A stretch of 64,000 bases of DNA from Brevibacterium aurantiacum. Lineage in GTDB: Bacteria; Actinomycetota; Actinomycetes; Actinomycetales; Brevibacteriaceae. The notes beneath the pieces were generated by a model. The model saw only the letters and a list, made by a program, of their open reading frames with translations, was not told the DNA's origin and ran no database searches. Positions 28,524 to 37,011 of the stretch are shown piece after piece. A program made the position numbers and the translations under genes. The DNA lies in NCBI RefSeq assembly GCF_007558825.1, contig NZ_VLTK01000009.1:151368-215367 (forward strand), written 5' to 3'. Numbering within the stretch: position 1 is the stretch's first letter; each line of letters begins with the position of its first letter.

Positions 28524-29561
28524 ATGTCTCATGTCGATCCCATCCTTGACCGCGCGCGACGCCTGGCCGGCCTCAACACAGGACGCAAGCCCGAGGTCGA
28601 ACCGACGTCCCCGTTCTGGGAGTTCGACCGCGACGTCTGGGGCACCCTGGCCCAAGCCACTCCCCTGCCGCTGAAGCAGCGTGACATCGAACGTCTGCGC
28701 GGTCTGGGTGATCGGATCAACCTCGACGAGGTGGCTCAGGTGTACCTGCCCCTGTCGCGGCTGCTCAACCTCTACGTCTCCGCCCGCCGCGCCAAGCACG
28801 ATATGACGCGGGAGTTCTTCTCCCCCTTGCACGAGACCGGGCTCGAACCGCAGGAGGCCAAGCGCACCCCCTTCGTGATCGGCGTGGCCGGGTCCGTCGC
28901 CGTCGGCAAGTCGACGACCGCTCGTGTCCTGCGCGAACTCCTGGCCCGCTGGCCCGACACCCCTCGCGTCGAGCTCATCACCACCGACGGATTCCTCTAC
29001 TCGAACGCAGAACTCGATCGCCGACGGCTCACAGGGCGCAAGGGCTTCCCCGAGTCCTATGACCGGCGCAGACTGCTGCGGTTCATCTCCGCTGTGAAGT
29101 CCGGCTCCCCCGAAGTGCGTGCCCCCGTGTACTCGCACCACACCTACGACATCGTCCCCGGCGCCGAGGTGGTTGTCCGCTCCCCCGATGTCCTCATCGT
29201 CGAAGGCCTCAACGTCCTCCAGCCCGCCCGGCCCCGCAGCGACGGGACCCTGGGTCTGTCGATCAGCGACTACTTCGACTTCTCCGTCTATGTCGATGCC
29301 CGTTCCCGCGACATCCGACAGTGGTACATCTCCCGGTTCCTCAAGCTCAAGCACGGTGCCTTCCAGGACACGGACTCCTACTTCCACCGCTACTCGCAGC
29401 TCGACGACGACGAGGCGATCACCCTGGCCACGGAGATCTGGGATTCGATCAACTTCCCCAATCTGCGTGAGAACGTCCAGCCCAGCCGGGGTCGTGCCGA
29501 CCTCGTGCTGCACAAGTCGGATGACCACACGATCCGCAAGGTCCAACTGCGCAAGCTGTGA
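28524..29561 (+). CDS. coaA: Type I pantothenate kinase
   Basis: 345 residues from ATG 28524 (ATG 28500 would add eight). The P-loop GSVAVGKS is at 123-130, followed by [10 protein letters not shown] and the FPESYDRR and YDIVPG segments that are diagnostic for CoaA. It catalyses the first step of CoA synthesis and is normally feedback-inhibited by CoA. panB and panC are in the same window at 56-58 kb. Confidence 0.95.
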   Translation: MSHVDPILDRARRLAGLNTGRKPEVEPTSPFWEFDRDVWGTLAQATPLPLKQRDIERLRGLGDRINLDEVAQVYLPLSRLLNLYVSARRAKHDMTREFFSPLHETGLEPQEAKRTPFVIGVAGSVAVGKSTTARVLRELLARWPDTPRVELITTDGFLYSNAELDRRRLTGRKGFPESYDRRRLLRFISAVKSGSPEVRAPVYSHHTYDIVPGAEVVVRSPDVLIVEGLNVLQPARPRSDGTLGLSISDYFDFSVYVDARSRDIRQWYISRFLKLKHGAFQDTDSYFHRYSQLDDDEAITLATEIWDSINFPNLRENVQPSRGRADLVLHKSDDHTIRKVQLRKL

Positions 29562-29687
29562 ATTGTCGGCTGCTTCACGGTGGAACTTCGCCCTGAGCTG
29601 ATTGAGAAATAGATCTGCAGGTTCGGAGGTTGAAGTCTGTGAACGTTCGGACCTGCCCGGGAAGGGCCGGGTGAGGGAGGCGACGAG

Positions 29688-31550
29688 ATGAGTATGCAGT
29701 CAGCGCACAGGGTGATGTACACCTCGGTGTCGAGCAAGAGAACTCCGCAGACCTCGATCAAGCCGGGGACCTACCGTCGCATCGCCTCGTTCGCGACCAG
29801 ACACAAGAAGAAGCTCATCGTCTTCCTCACACTGTCCGTCGGCACGGCCGTCATCGGCGTCCTCAACCCCGTCCTCGCCGGTGACGTCGTCAACGCGATC
29901 ACCAGTGGCGGACCCGTCGAGACCGTCATCTGGCTGGCCGTGGCGATCGGAGGTCTGGCGATCGCGGACGCCGCGATCTCGATCTTCAACAGATACCTCT
30001 CTTCGCAGATCGGCGAGGGTCTCATCTTCGATCTGCGCACCGCGGTCTACGACCATGTGCAGAAGATGCCGATCGCGTTCTTCAATCGCACCCGCACCGG
30101 TGCCCTGGTCTCACGTCTGAACACCGATGTCATCGGAGCCCAGCGTGCGTTCTCCAACACGCTGTCGGGCATCGTGTCCAACTTCGTCTCCCTGGTGCTG
30201 ACCGTCGGCGTGATGGTCACCATCTCCTGGCAGGTCACCGTCATGTCGATCCTGCTGCTGCCGCTCTTCATCATCCCCACCAAGCTGCTCAGCGGAAAGC
30301 TCGCCTCCCTGCAGTTCCAGGCCGCAGACAACTCCGCGAGCATGTCGACGCGGATGACCGAACGGTTCTCTGCGGGCGGTGCGACCCTGGTCAAGCTCTT
30401 CGGCAACCCCAAGACCGAGAACGAGGAGTTCTCCGACCGTGCCGCTCAGGTCCGCGACATCGGCGTCAAGGTGGCCATGCTGCAGTCGACGTTCGTGTCT
30501 TCGCTGACCCTCGTCTCCGCCCTCGCCTTGGCTCTCGTCTACGGCATCGGCGGTGCCCAGGCGGTCGTGGGCAACCTCAACGCCGGCCAAGTCGTCACCC
30601 TCGCGCTGCTCCTGACCCGGCTCTATACACCGCTGACCATGCTGGCCAACGCTCGCCTGGACATCATGAGCGCCGTCGTCAGCTTCCAGCGCGTATTCGA
30701 GGTCCTCGACTTAGTCCCCCTCATCAAGGAGCCAAAGGCACCGAAAACACTGCCCTCCGGCGGTCTTGACGTGACGTTCTCCAACGTCGACTTCGCCTAC
30801 CCCAGCGCCGAACAGGTCAGCCTCGCCAGCCTCGAGGACGTCTCCGTGCTCGACACCAGAGGCGGCGACGAGGTCCTGCACGCCCTGAACTTCACGATCC
30901 CAGCTGGACACACCGTTGCCCTGGTCGGCTCCTCGGGCGCCGGGAAGTCGACGATCGCCTCGCTGCTCCCCCGTCTCTACGACGTCACCTCCGGGTCGAT
31001 CACGATCGGTGGGGTCGACGTGCGCGAGCTGTCGGCCCAGACGCTGCGCAGCACCGTCGGCGTGGTCACTCAGGACGGGCACGTGTTCCACGAATCCATC
31101 CGGGCGAACCTGTCCTTGGCGAAGCCGGAGGCCACGGATGCCGAACTGTACGAGGCCATCGACGGCGCGCAGCTCCACGACGTCATCGCCTCGCTGCCCG
31201 ATGGCCTAGACACGATCGTCGGTGAGCGCGGCTACAGGCTCTCCGGTGGCGAGCGTCAGCGTCTGACGATCGCTCGGATGCTGTTGGCCGCGCCAGAGGT
31301 CGTCGTCCTCGATGAGGCGACCTCCGCCTTGGACTCGACGAATGAAGCGGCAGTCCAGCAGGCGCTGTCTCGGGCCATGAGCGGCCGCACCGCAATGGTC
31401 ATCGCGCACAGGCTCTCCACGATCCGGCAAGCCGACACGATCCTCGTCGTCGAGGCCGGTCGCATCGTCGAATCGGGTTCCCACGCCGAGCTGCTGGCCC
31501 TGGGCGGTCGCTACGCTGAGCTCTACGCCACCCAGTTCGCCGCGAGCTGA
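29688..31550 (+). CDS. ABC exporter half-transporter (MsbA/MDR type)
   Basis: 620 residues; GGGAGG seven bases before ATG. An N-terminal six-helix domain (about 40-330) is fused to an ATPase domain (about 365-615) with Walker A GSSGAGKST, signature YRLSGGERQRLTIARM, Walker B VVVLDEATSALD and the H-loop IAHRLST. It would act as a homodimer exporting a lipid or drug-like substrate. Separate from coaA (126 bp gap); ends at a strong bidirectional terminator. Confidence 0.9.
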   Translation: MSMQSAHRVMYTSVSSKRTPQTSIKPGTYRRIASFATRHKKKLIVFLTLSVGTAVIGVLNPVLAGDVVNAITSGGPVETVIWLAVAIGGLAIADAAISIFNRYLSSQIGEGLIFDLRTAVYDHVQKMPIAFFNRTRTGALVSRLNTDVIGAQRAFSNTLSGIVSNFVSLVLTVGVMVTISWQVTVMSILLLPLFIIPTKLLSGKLASLQFQAADNSASMSTRMTERFSAGGATLVKLFGNPKTENEEFSDRAAQVRDIGVKVAMLQSTFVSSLTLVSALALALVYGIGGAQAVVGNLNAGQVVTLALLLTRLYTPLTMLANARLDIMSAVVSFQRVFEVLDLVPLIKEPKAPKTLPSGGLDVTFSNVDFAYPSAEQVSLASLEDVSVLDTRGGDEVLHALNFTIPAGHTVALVGSSGAGKSTIASLLPRLYDVTSGSITIGGVDVRELSAQTLRSTVGVVTQDGHVFHESIRANLSLAKPEATDAELYEAIDGAQLHDVIASLPDGLDTIVGERGYRLSGGERQRLTIARMLLAAPEVVVLDEATSALDSTNEAAVQQALSRAMSGRTAMVIAHRLSTIRQADTILVVEAGRIVESGSHAELLALGGRYAELYATQFAAS

Positions 31551-31579
31551 GCGCAGCAGCGAACGAAGCTGTGGCACGA

Positions 31580-31615
31580 CAGAGGCCGCAGCGCTGTATG
31601 CGACTGCGGCCTCTG
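31580..31615. terminator. Bidirectional terminator between ABC exporter and glmM
   Basis: cagaggccgcag (31580-31591) pairs perfectly with ctgcggcctctg (31604-31615), 12-nt loop, between convergent genes. Confidence 0.8.
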
Positions 31616-31631
31616 CTGCATCTCCGAATTC

Positions 31632-32984
31632 CTACAGTCCCAGGTTGTCCCTGACGTTGGAGGCCAGACGTTCGGCCTGAGCCTGGGCGATGTCTTCGGT
31701 CTCAGCTTCGACCATGACGCGGATCAGCGCCTCGGTGCCAGAGGCCCGCAGCAGCACACGACCCGAGCCTTCGAGTTCGGCCTCGACGGCGTTGATCTCG
31801 GCCGTGACCTTCGGGTGGTCCACACCGTGTTTGTCGACGCCCTTGACGTTGACGAGCGCTTGGGGCAGCTGAGGGATCTCGGCAGCCAGGTCGGCCAGCG
31901 TGCGCTTCGAATCGGCCATGCGCTTCATCAGGTGCAGAGCCGTCTGCACGCCGTCGCCGGTCGTTCCATGGTCGAGCATGAGCACGTGCCCGGACTGCTC
32001 CCCTCCGAGGACGAAGCCGTCTGCCAGCATGCGTTCGAGGACGTAGCGGTCGCCGACGGCGGTCTGGACGGTCTCAATCGAGTACTTGTCCATCGCATGT
32101 CTGAGCCCGATGTTCGACATCACGGTCGTCACGAGCGTGTTGCCCTTCAGCTCGCCGAGTTCCTTGAGTCCGATCGCCAGAATGCCCATGAGCTGGTCAC
32201 CGTTGATGACACGGCCCAGTGAGTCCACGGCCAGGCATCGGTCGGCGTCGCCGTCGAAGGCCACCCCCAGATCGGACTGGGTCTCGACGACGAGACGCTG
32301 GAGCGGTTCGAGGTGAGTGGAGCCGACTCCGTCGTTGATGTTGAAGCCATCGGGCTCGGCGGCGGAGACGATGACTTCGGCACCGGCCTGGCGCAGGGCA
32401 GCGGGCCCGACGATGGACGCGGCACCGTGAGCGCAGTCGACGACGACCTTGAGCCCGGACAGGGGACGTGTGCCCTCGGCGTCGAGGGACCTTACGAGCT
32501 TCTCCGTGTATTCGTCGGCAGCGGCGGGATAACGGGAAATGCGACCCACCTCGGCGCCGGTGGGACGAACCCAGTCCTCGTCGAGGATCGCAAGGATCGA
32601 GTCCTCGACAGAGTCATCGAGCTTCGTCCCGCCTGCTGCGAAGAACTTGATGCCGTTGTCCGGCATCGGATTGTGGGAGGCGGAGATGACGACGCCGAAG
32701 GCGGCACCGGTGTCCGCTACGACGCTGGCGATGCCGGGGGTGGGCAGCATTCCCGCATCGAGCACGTCGACTCCGGCGGAGGCGATGCCCGCAGAGATTG
32801 CAGCGGAGAGGAACTCACCGGAGACTCGAGTGTCGCGGCCGACGACGGCGAAGGGGCGCTTGCCTTCCGGCCAACCGCGGGTCAGAACCCGCGAGCCTGC
32901 AACGGAGAGTTGGAGCGCCAGCCGGGCGGAGATGTCGCGGTTGGCAAGTCCACGGACACCGTCGGTGCCGAAGAGTCGTGTCAT
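31632..32984 (-). CDS. glmM: Phosphoglucosamine mutase
   Basis: 450 residues from ATG 32984 with AAAGGA upstream. MTRLFGTDGVRGLAN and the phosphoserine loop ISASHNP (Ser103), the metal loop FDGDADRC, and GGEQSGH are all present. It converts glucosamine 6-phosphate to glucosamine 1-phosphate, the step after GlmS. Located after rplM-rpsI, the standard actinobacterial order, with a terminator between rpsI and glmM. Confidence 0.96.
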   Translation of the reverse strand: MTRLFGTDGVRGLANRDISARLALQLSVAGSRVLTRGWPEGKRPFAVVGRDTRVSGEFLSAAISAGIASAGVDVLDAGMLPTPGIASVVADTGAAFGVVISASHNPMPDNGIKFFAAGGTKLDDSVEDSILAILDEDWVRPTGAEVGRISRYPAAADEYTEKLVRSLDAEGTRPLSGLKVVVDCAHGAASIVGPAALRQAGAEVIVSAAEPDGFNINDGVGSTHLEPLQRLVVETQSDLGVAFDGDADRCLAVDSLGRVINGDQLMGILAIGLKELGELKGNTLVTTVMSNIGLRHAMDKYSIETVQTAVGDRYVLERMLADGFVLGGEQSGHVLMLDHGTTGDGVQTALHLMKRMADSKRTLADLAAEIPQLPQALVNVKGVDKHGVDHPKVTAEINAVEAELEGSGRVLLRASGTEALIRVMVEAETEDIAQAQAERLASNVRDNLGL

Positions 32985-33154
32985 GGAAAGTCCTTTCCTC
33001 AATTTCCCGTCGATATTAGTCCATAGCGCCGCCGAGGCGGTGGTGCCGGACCGTACCACGGTCGAAATCGGTACGAGATGTGTCGCCCGTGTCGGCGTGG
33101 AATGACGCCGCCCGTGTCAGGCGAGAGTGGAGCGTAAAGCAGGTGAATGCACGA

Positions 33155-33187
33155 AATGCGGCCCCGAATCCGGTTCGGGGCCGCATT
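33155..33187 (-). terminator. Terminator after rplM-rpsI
   Basis: aatgcggccccgaa (33155-33168), loop tccgg, ttcggggccgcatt (33174-33187): a perfect 14-bp stem about 70 bp after the rpsI stop. Confidence 0.85.
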
Positions 33188-33259
33188 GCGGTGTTCGTCG
33201 AGCTGAACTGTCGGGGACTGCGCCTCAGCGGCAGACCAAGCGCAGTCCTGACAGCAGAA

Positions 33260-33775
33260 TCAGCGCTTCGAGAACTGAGGTGCCTTACGGGCCTTCTTGA
33301 GACCGGCCTTCTTGCGCTCGGGGACGCGTGCGTCGCGGCGCAGGTAGCCTGCCTTCTTCAGCTCAGCACGGTTCGACTCTTCGTCGATCTGGTTGAGCGA
33401 ACGGGCGATGCCCAGACGAACGGCTCCGGCCTGGCCGGAAGGTCCGCCGCCGCCGATGCGCACGATGACGTCGAAACGTCCTTCGAGGTCGAGCAGGCGG
33501 AAGGGCTCGTTGACGAGCTGCTGGTGCAGCTTGTTCGGGAAGTACTCTTCGAGAGTGCGTCCGTTGATGGTCCATTCACCGGATCCGGGGACCAGACGGA
33601 CGCGAGCAATTGCCTGCTTGCGACGTCCGACTGCGCTGCCGGGAGCGGTCAGGGACTGTCCGCGTCCGCCAGCGGTCTGCTCGCCCAGGCCAGCTGACTC
33701 AGGGGTCTCAGACGTGTATTCGGTGACGGTTGGTTCTTCGACAGATTCTGTCGCAGTGGTGGTTTCTTCAGCCAC
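33260..33775 (-). CDS. rpsI: 30S ribosomal protein S9
   Basis: 171 residues from GTG 33775 with GAGGAG just upstream. The conserved C-terminal core ([12 protein letters not shown] to [11 protein letters not shown]) is complete, ending in the usual KR. An N-terminal Thr/Glu-rich extension of about 40 residues is common in actinobacterial S9. Second gene of the rplM-rpsI operon. Confidence 0.96.
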   Translation of the reverse strand: MAEETTTATESVEEPTVTEYTSETPESAGLGEQTAGGRGQSLTAPGSAVGRRKQAIARVRLVPGSGEWTINGRTLEEYFPNKLHQQLVNEPFRLLDLEGRFDVIVRIGGGGPSGQAGAVRLGIARSLNQIDEESNRAELKKAGYLRRDARVPERKKAGLKKARKAPQFSKR

Positions 33776-33809
33776 GGTTCTCCTCGGTATGTCTAGAGCT
33801 GGGACGCGC

Positions 33810-34253
33810 TTACTGCGCGACCTGGCTGAGTTCGTACGGCTGCGGATTCTGAGCGGCGTGTGGGTGCTCTCCACCCTGGTACACCTTCAGCTTCTGCATC
33901 TGGGCACGTCCGAGACGAGTCTTCGGAACCATACCGCCGACAGCCTTTTCGACTGCGCGCTCGGGATTGGTGGCGAGAAGCTCGGCGTAGTTGACGCTCT
34001 TCAGACCGCCCGGGTAACCCGAGTGGTGGTAAGCGCGCTTCTGATCGAGCTTCGCACCGGTCAATGCGACCTTGTCTGCATTGATGATGATGACGAAGTC
34101 ACCGGTGTCGACATGAGGAGCAAAGGTGGTCTTGTGCTTGCCGCGCAACAGGCGTGCAACCTGGGCAGCAAGACGACCGAGCACCTGGTCAGTGGCGTCA
34201 ATGACGTGCCACTGGCGCTCAATATCGCCGGGCTTGGGTGTGAACGTACGCAA
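33810..34253 (-). CDS. rplM: 50S ribosomal protein L13
   Basis: 147 residues. It starts at a TTG ([11 protein letters not shown]), with AGAAGG seven bases before it; no ATG or GTG fits the conserved N-terminus. [20 protein letters not shown] and [13 protein letters not shown] are typical of L13. Confidence 0.95.
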   Translation of the reverse strand: MRTFTPKPGDIERQWHVIDATDQVLGRLAAQVARLLRGKHKTTFAPHVDTGDFVIIINADKVALTGAKLDQKRAYHHSGYPGGLKSVNYAELLATNPERAVEKAVGGMVPKTRLGRAQMQKLKVYQGGEHPHAAQNPQPYELSQVAQ

Positions 34254-34396
34254 AAGTAGCCTTCTTTTCGTATCTCTTGGTGTAGTGCTGATGACTCATC
34301 CGGTCGTGAGTCTGATGAGTCAGGGCACTCGTTGTCTTGAATCGGGTCTGTCCATCGAAGTCGTCCCCTCACCTACGGGCCTGCAACGCATGAGGC

Positions 34397-34426
34397 TATG
34401 TAAGGGAGCACGACGGACACACACAA
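34397..34426 (-). promoter_or_regulatory. Candidate rplM promoter
   Basis: On the minus strand TTGTGT (34421-34426) and TACATA (34397-34402) are 18 bp apart, leaving a leader of about 140 bases before the TTG. A binding site for autoregulation by L13 was not recognised in it. Confidence 0.35.
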
Positions 34427-34518
34427 CGACAATCAAATATACATGCATTCTCTCCCGCGGAGCAAACGCTCAGGCCAGTGCCAGAGCGGGTGGAAAGCTG
34501 AGCCGATACTATTGAGCT

Positions 34519-37011
34519 GTGCCGCCTACATCCCCTCTGCCCACGCGCCTTCCCGCATTCAGACTCCTGGTGCTGGGATCAGTCCTCGGGCTCTTGGTCC
34601 TCATCCTCGGACCGGCACAGTCACCAGCCGCCGTTGCCCAGGAGTCCTCGGCCACCGGATCGCCGTCGGCATCGGCTGCGAGCACCACAGGATCGTCAGT
34701 CACCGCAGCATCGGGAAACACCGGCACATCGGGCGAGGATTCCGGAGCCGCCCAGGGCCCCGCGGGCAAGACCATCGTCTACGGCATACCCGGTCTGACC
34801 ATCAACGATATCGATCCGGTGCGCACGCCCAACCTCTACAAGCTCTTCTCCGAGGGTTCGGCTGCCAACCTCAATGTGCGCACCATCGGCTCGGCCACCT
34901 GCCCCGGCTCCGGCTGGCTGTCCATGGGCGCCGGCGCCCGCGCTCAGGCGGGTCCACCCACCGATCCGGAACAGGAAGGCAACAGGGCCACCTGTCCGCC
35001 TTTGAGGGCACCGTCGACCAGTGACGGTGCCGTGGAGAAGGCACTGGATGATGTGGATGACGCCACGAAATCAGGCGCCGGCCCACAGAAATCGAGTGAT
35101 GAAGATCTCGCCGACGGTTCCGCCGACGGCACAGCAACCGCGACGATCGAGGACTTCGAGTCCATCAAAGAGCCGAACGTCGACTCCGGCTACTCGGTGG
35201 ACTACGGGATGCTCGCCCGCCTCGTCCGAGAGCAGGGGAAATCCTGCGTCACCGCCGAGGGCCCGGGAGCGGCCTATGCCGTGGCCGACGAGAACGGCAT
35301 CGTGGCCGACTACACCGATGACGCCGCGGCCGCGGACTGCCGGCTCGACCTCGTCGATCTGGGCTCGATCGGCTCCTCGGCCTGGCTCTACGATCCGATT
35401 CCCGACTACTCCTACACCGTCCCCGTCTTCTTCGACCGCGAGGAACGCGTCGCCGAGGCCGACGAACGTCTGGGCGCCAAGCTGGAGGAGGTCCGCGATT
35501 CAGCGACACCGGGAAGCGAAGAGCCCACGATCATGGTCGCCGGCCTCGGCGACAGTTCGAGTCTGCCGCAGCTGCGTGCATTCATCGCTTCCGGTCCCGG
35601 CTACGAACCAGGCAGCCTGTCCTCGGCCAGCACCCGCACCCCCGGTCTCCTGCAGCTCACGGACATCGCCCCGGGAATCCTCGACCAGTTCGGCGTCTCC
35701 TCCCCCAGCGGCATCTCCTTCGACAACACACCCACCGATGACGACCCGCAGGAACGCATCGACGACCTTGTGTCCGAGTCGCAGAAGGCGACGTCGATCT
35801 ACCAGCACCTGTCGACGTTCTCCCTGTTCCTCGACATCACCTTCTATCTTCTGTTCATCCTGTGCGGGGTCCTCCTGAGTCGGAATCTCCTCGGTCGCCG
35901 AGGCGGTGCGACGATCGCCCCGACCGTACACAGATTCCTCGCCTGGGCCTCACTCGCGGTGGCGACCCTGCCGATGAGCGCATTCCTGGCCGGCCTGTTC
36001 CCGTGGGCCAGACTCCCGCACCCAGGGTTCGGCCTCAGTGTCTCGATCGCAGTCTCGGCCGCACTGCTCTTCGGTGCCTCACTGCTTCCGCCGTGGGGTC
36101 GGACCTGGCGCGGACGTGTGGCCGCACTCTCGCTGCTGAGCTTCCTCATCCTCTCCGCAGACCTCATCACCGGTTCGCATCTGCAGGGGAACTCTCTGCT
36201 GGGTTACAACCCGATCGTCGGCGGCCGCTACTACGGCCTGGGCAATCAGGGCGCGGCGATCTTCATCGTCAGCCTCTTCATCTTCCTGGGGCTTGCGATC
36301 TCCTGGCTGCGGGCTAAGGGGCATCGCCGGATGGTGTTCGTCCTTCCCCTCGTCCTCGGACTGCTTGCGGTGTTCGTGTCCGGAAATCCATCTTGGGGAG
36401 CGAAGTTCGGCGGCACGATCGCCACCTTGGCCAGCCTTCTCGTGCTGCTGGCTCTCGTCAGCCGCGTCCGCCTCTCCATCTTCCGCCTCATGCTCATCGG
36501 GCTGGCCTCCTTGGCCGTGCTGATCGGCATCGCGTTCCTCGACTGGCTGCGTGAACCGGGGGCCAGGTCGCACTTCGGGAATTTCTTCGACCAGATCGTC
36601 ACCGGGGAGGCCCTGCAGGTGGTCGGACGGAAGCTCGGCGCCAATCTCCACATCATGCAGATCAACCCGGCGCTGGCGATCGTGACTCCCCTCGCGGTCA
36701 TCGCCATCCTGTTCTTCCTCCGTTATCTGCTCCACTTCCCCAGCATCGCTCCCACCGGTCGCGCCGGTCGTTTGGCGAACAAGTGGAGAGGACGCCTGCC
36801 GCAGGTCTTCTGGGACCAGGACGTCCACTTCGGCTTCCTCGCCGCAGTTACGGGAATGGCTGTGGGGCTGGTGCTCACGGACTCCGGCATCGCCGTGCCT
36901 TCGACGGGTGCCATGGTGCTCCTGCCCTACCTGCTGGCACTGAGCGCCGAACACGCGAAAGAGGAAGTCGGAGTGAAGTCCGTCGCTGGCGAGCAGGCTG
37001 ATCGAGCATGA
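34519..37011 (+). CDS. Large polytopic membrane protein with alkaline-phosphatase-like outer domain, paralogue 1
   Basis: 830 residues from GTG 34519; TACTAT lies six bases upstream (leaderless layout). Signal-like first helix (about 13-35), then a Ser/Thr/Ala linker, then a ~330-residue outer domain whose opening (IVYGIPGLTINDID, TPNLYKLFSEG, CPGSGWLSMGAGARA) resembles the start of alkaline-phosphatase-superfamily domains but lacks the usual metal-binding Asp after the first strand. From about residue 430 there are about ten membrane helices, with GRYYGLGNQGA, DWLREPGARSHFG, a GEALQVVGRKLGANL loop and TDSGIAVPSTGAMVL. Function unknown; related proteins are seen in other actinobacteria. Its stop overlaps the start of paralogue 2. 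Confidence 0.75.
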   Translation: MPPTSPLPTRLPAFRLLVLGSVLGLLVLILGPAQSPAAVAQESSATGSPSASAASTTGSSVTAASGNTGTSGEDSGAAQGPAGKTIVYGIPGLTINDIDPVRTPNLYKLFSEGSAANLNVRTIGSATCPGSGWLSMGAGARAQAGPPTDPEQEGNRATCPPLRAPSTSDGAVEKALDDVDDATKSGAGPQKSSDEDLADGSADGTATATIEDFESIKEPNVDSGYSVDYGMLARLVREQGKSCVTAEGPGAAYAVADENGIVADYTDDAAAADCRLDLVDLGSIGSSAWLYDPIPDYSYTVPVFFDREERVAEADERLGAKLEEVRDSATPGSEEPTIMVAGLGDSSSLPQLRAFIASGPGYEPGSLSSASTRTPGLLQLTDIAPGILDQFGVSSPSGISFDNTPTDDDPQERIDDLVSESQKATSIYQHLSTFSLFLDITFYLLFILCGVLLSRNLLGRRGGATIAPTVHRFLAWASLAVATLPMSAFLAGLFPWARLPHPGFGLSVSIAVSAALLFGASLLPPWGRTWRGRVAALSLLSFLILSADLITGSHLQGNSLLGYNPIVGGRYYGLGNQGAAIFIVSLFIFLGLAISWLRAKGHRRMVFVLPLVLGLLAVFVSGNPSWGAKFGGTIATLASLLVLLALVSRVRLSIFRLMLIGLASLAVLIGIAFLDWLREPGARSHFGNFFDQIVTGEALQVVGRKLGANLHIMQINPALAIVTPLAVIAILFFLRYLLHFPSIAPTGRAGRLANKWRGRLPQVFWDQDVHFGFLAAVTGMAVGLVLTDSGIAVPSTGAMVLLPYLLALSAEHAKEEVGVKSVAGEQADRA

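Noticed and set aside
26414..28538. glmS ribozyme
   Set aside because: The glmS gene has a leaderless-type start and only about 110 bp to the divergent coaA; no ribozyme core seen.
34254..34518. Known ribosomal-protein leader before rplM
   Set aside because: No structure I could match; only a candidate promoter is supported.
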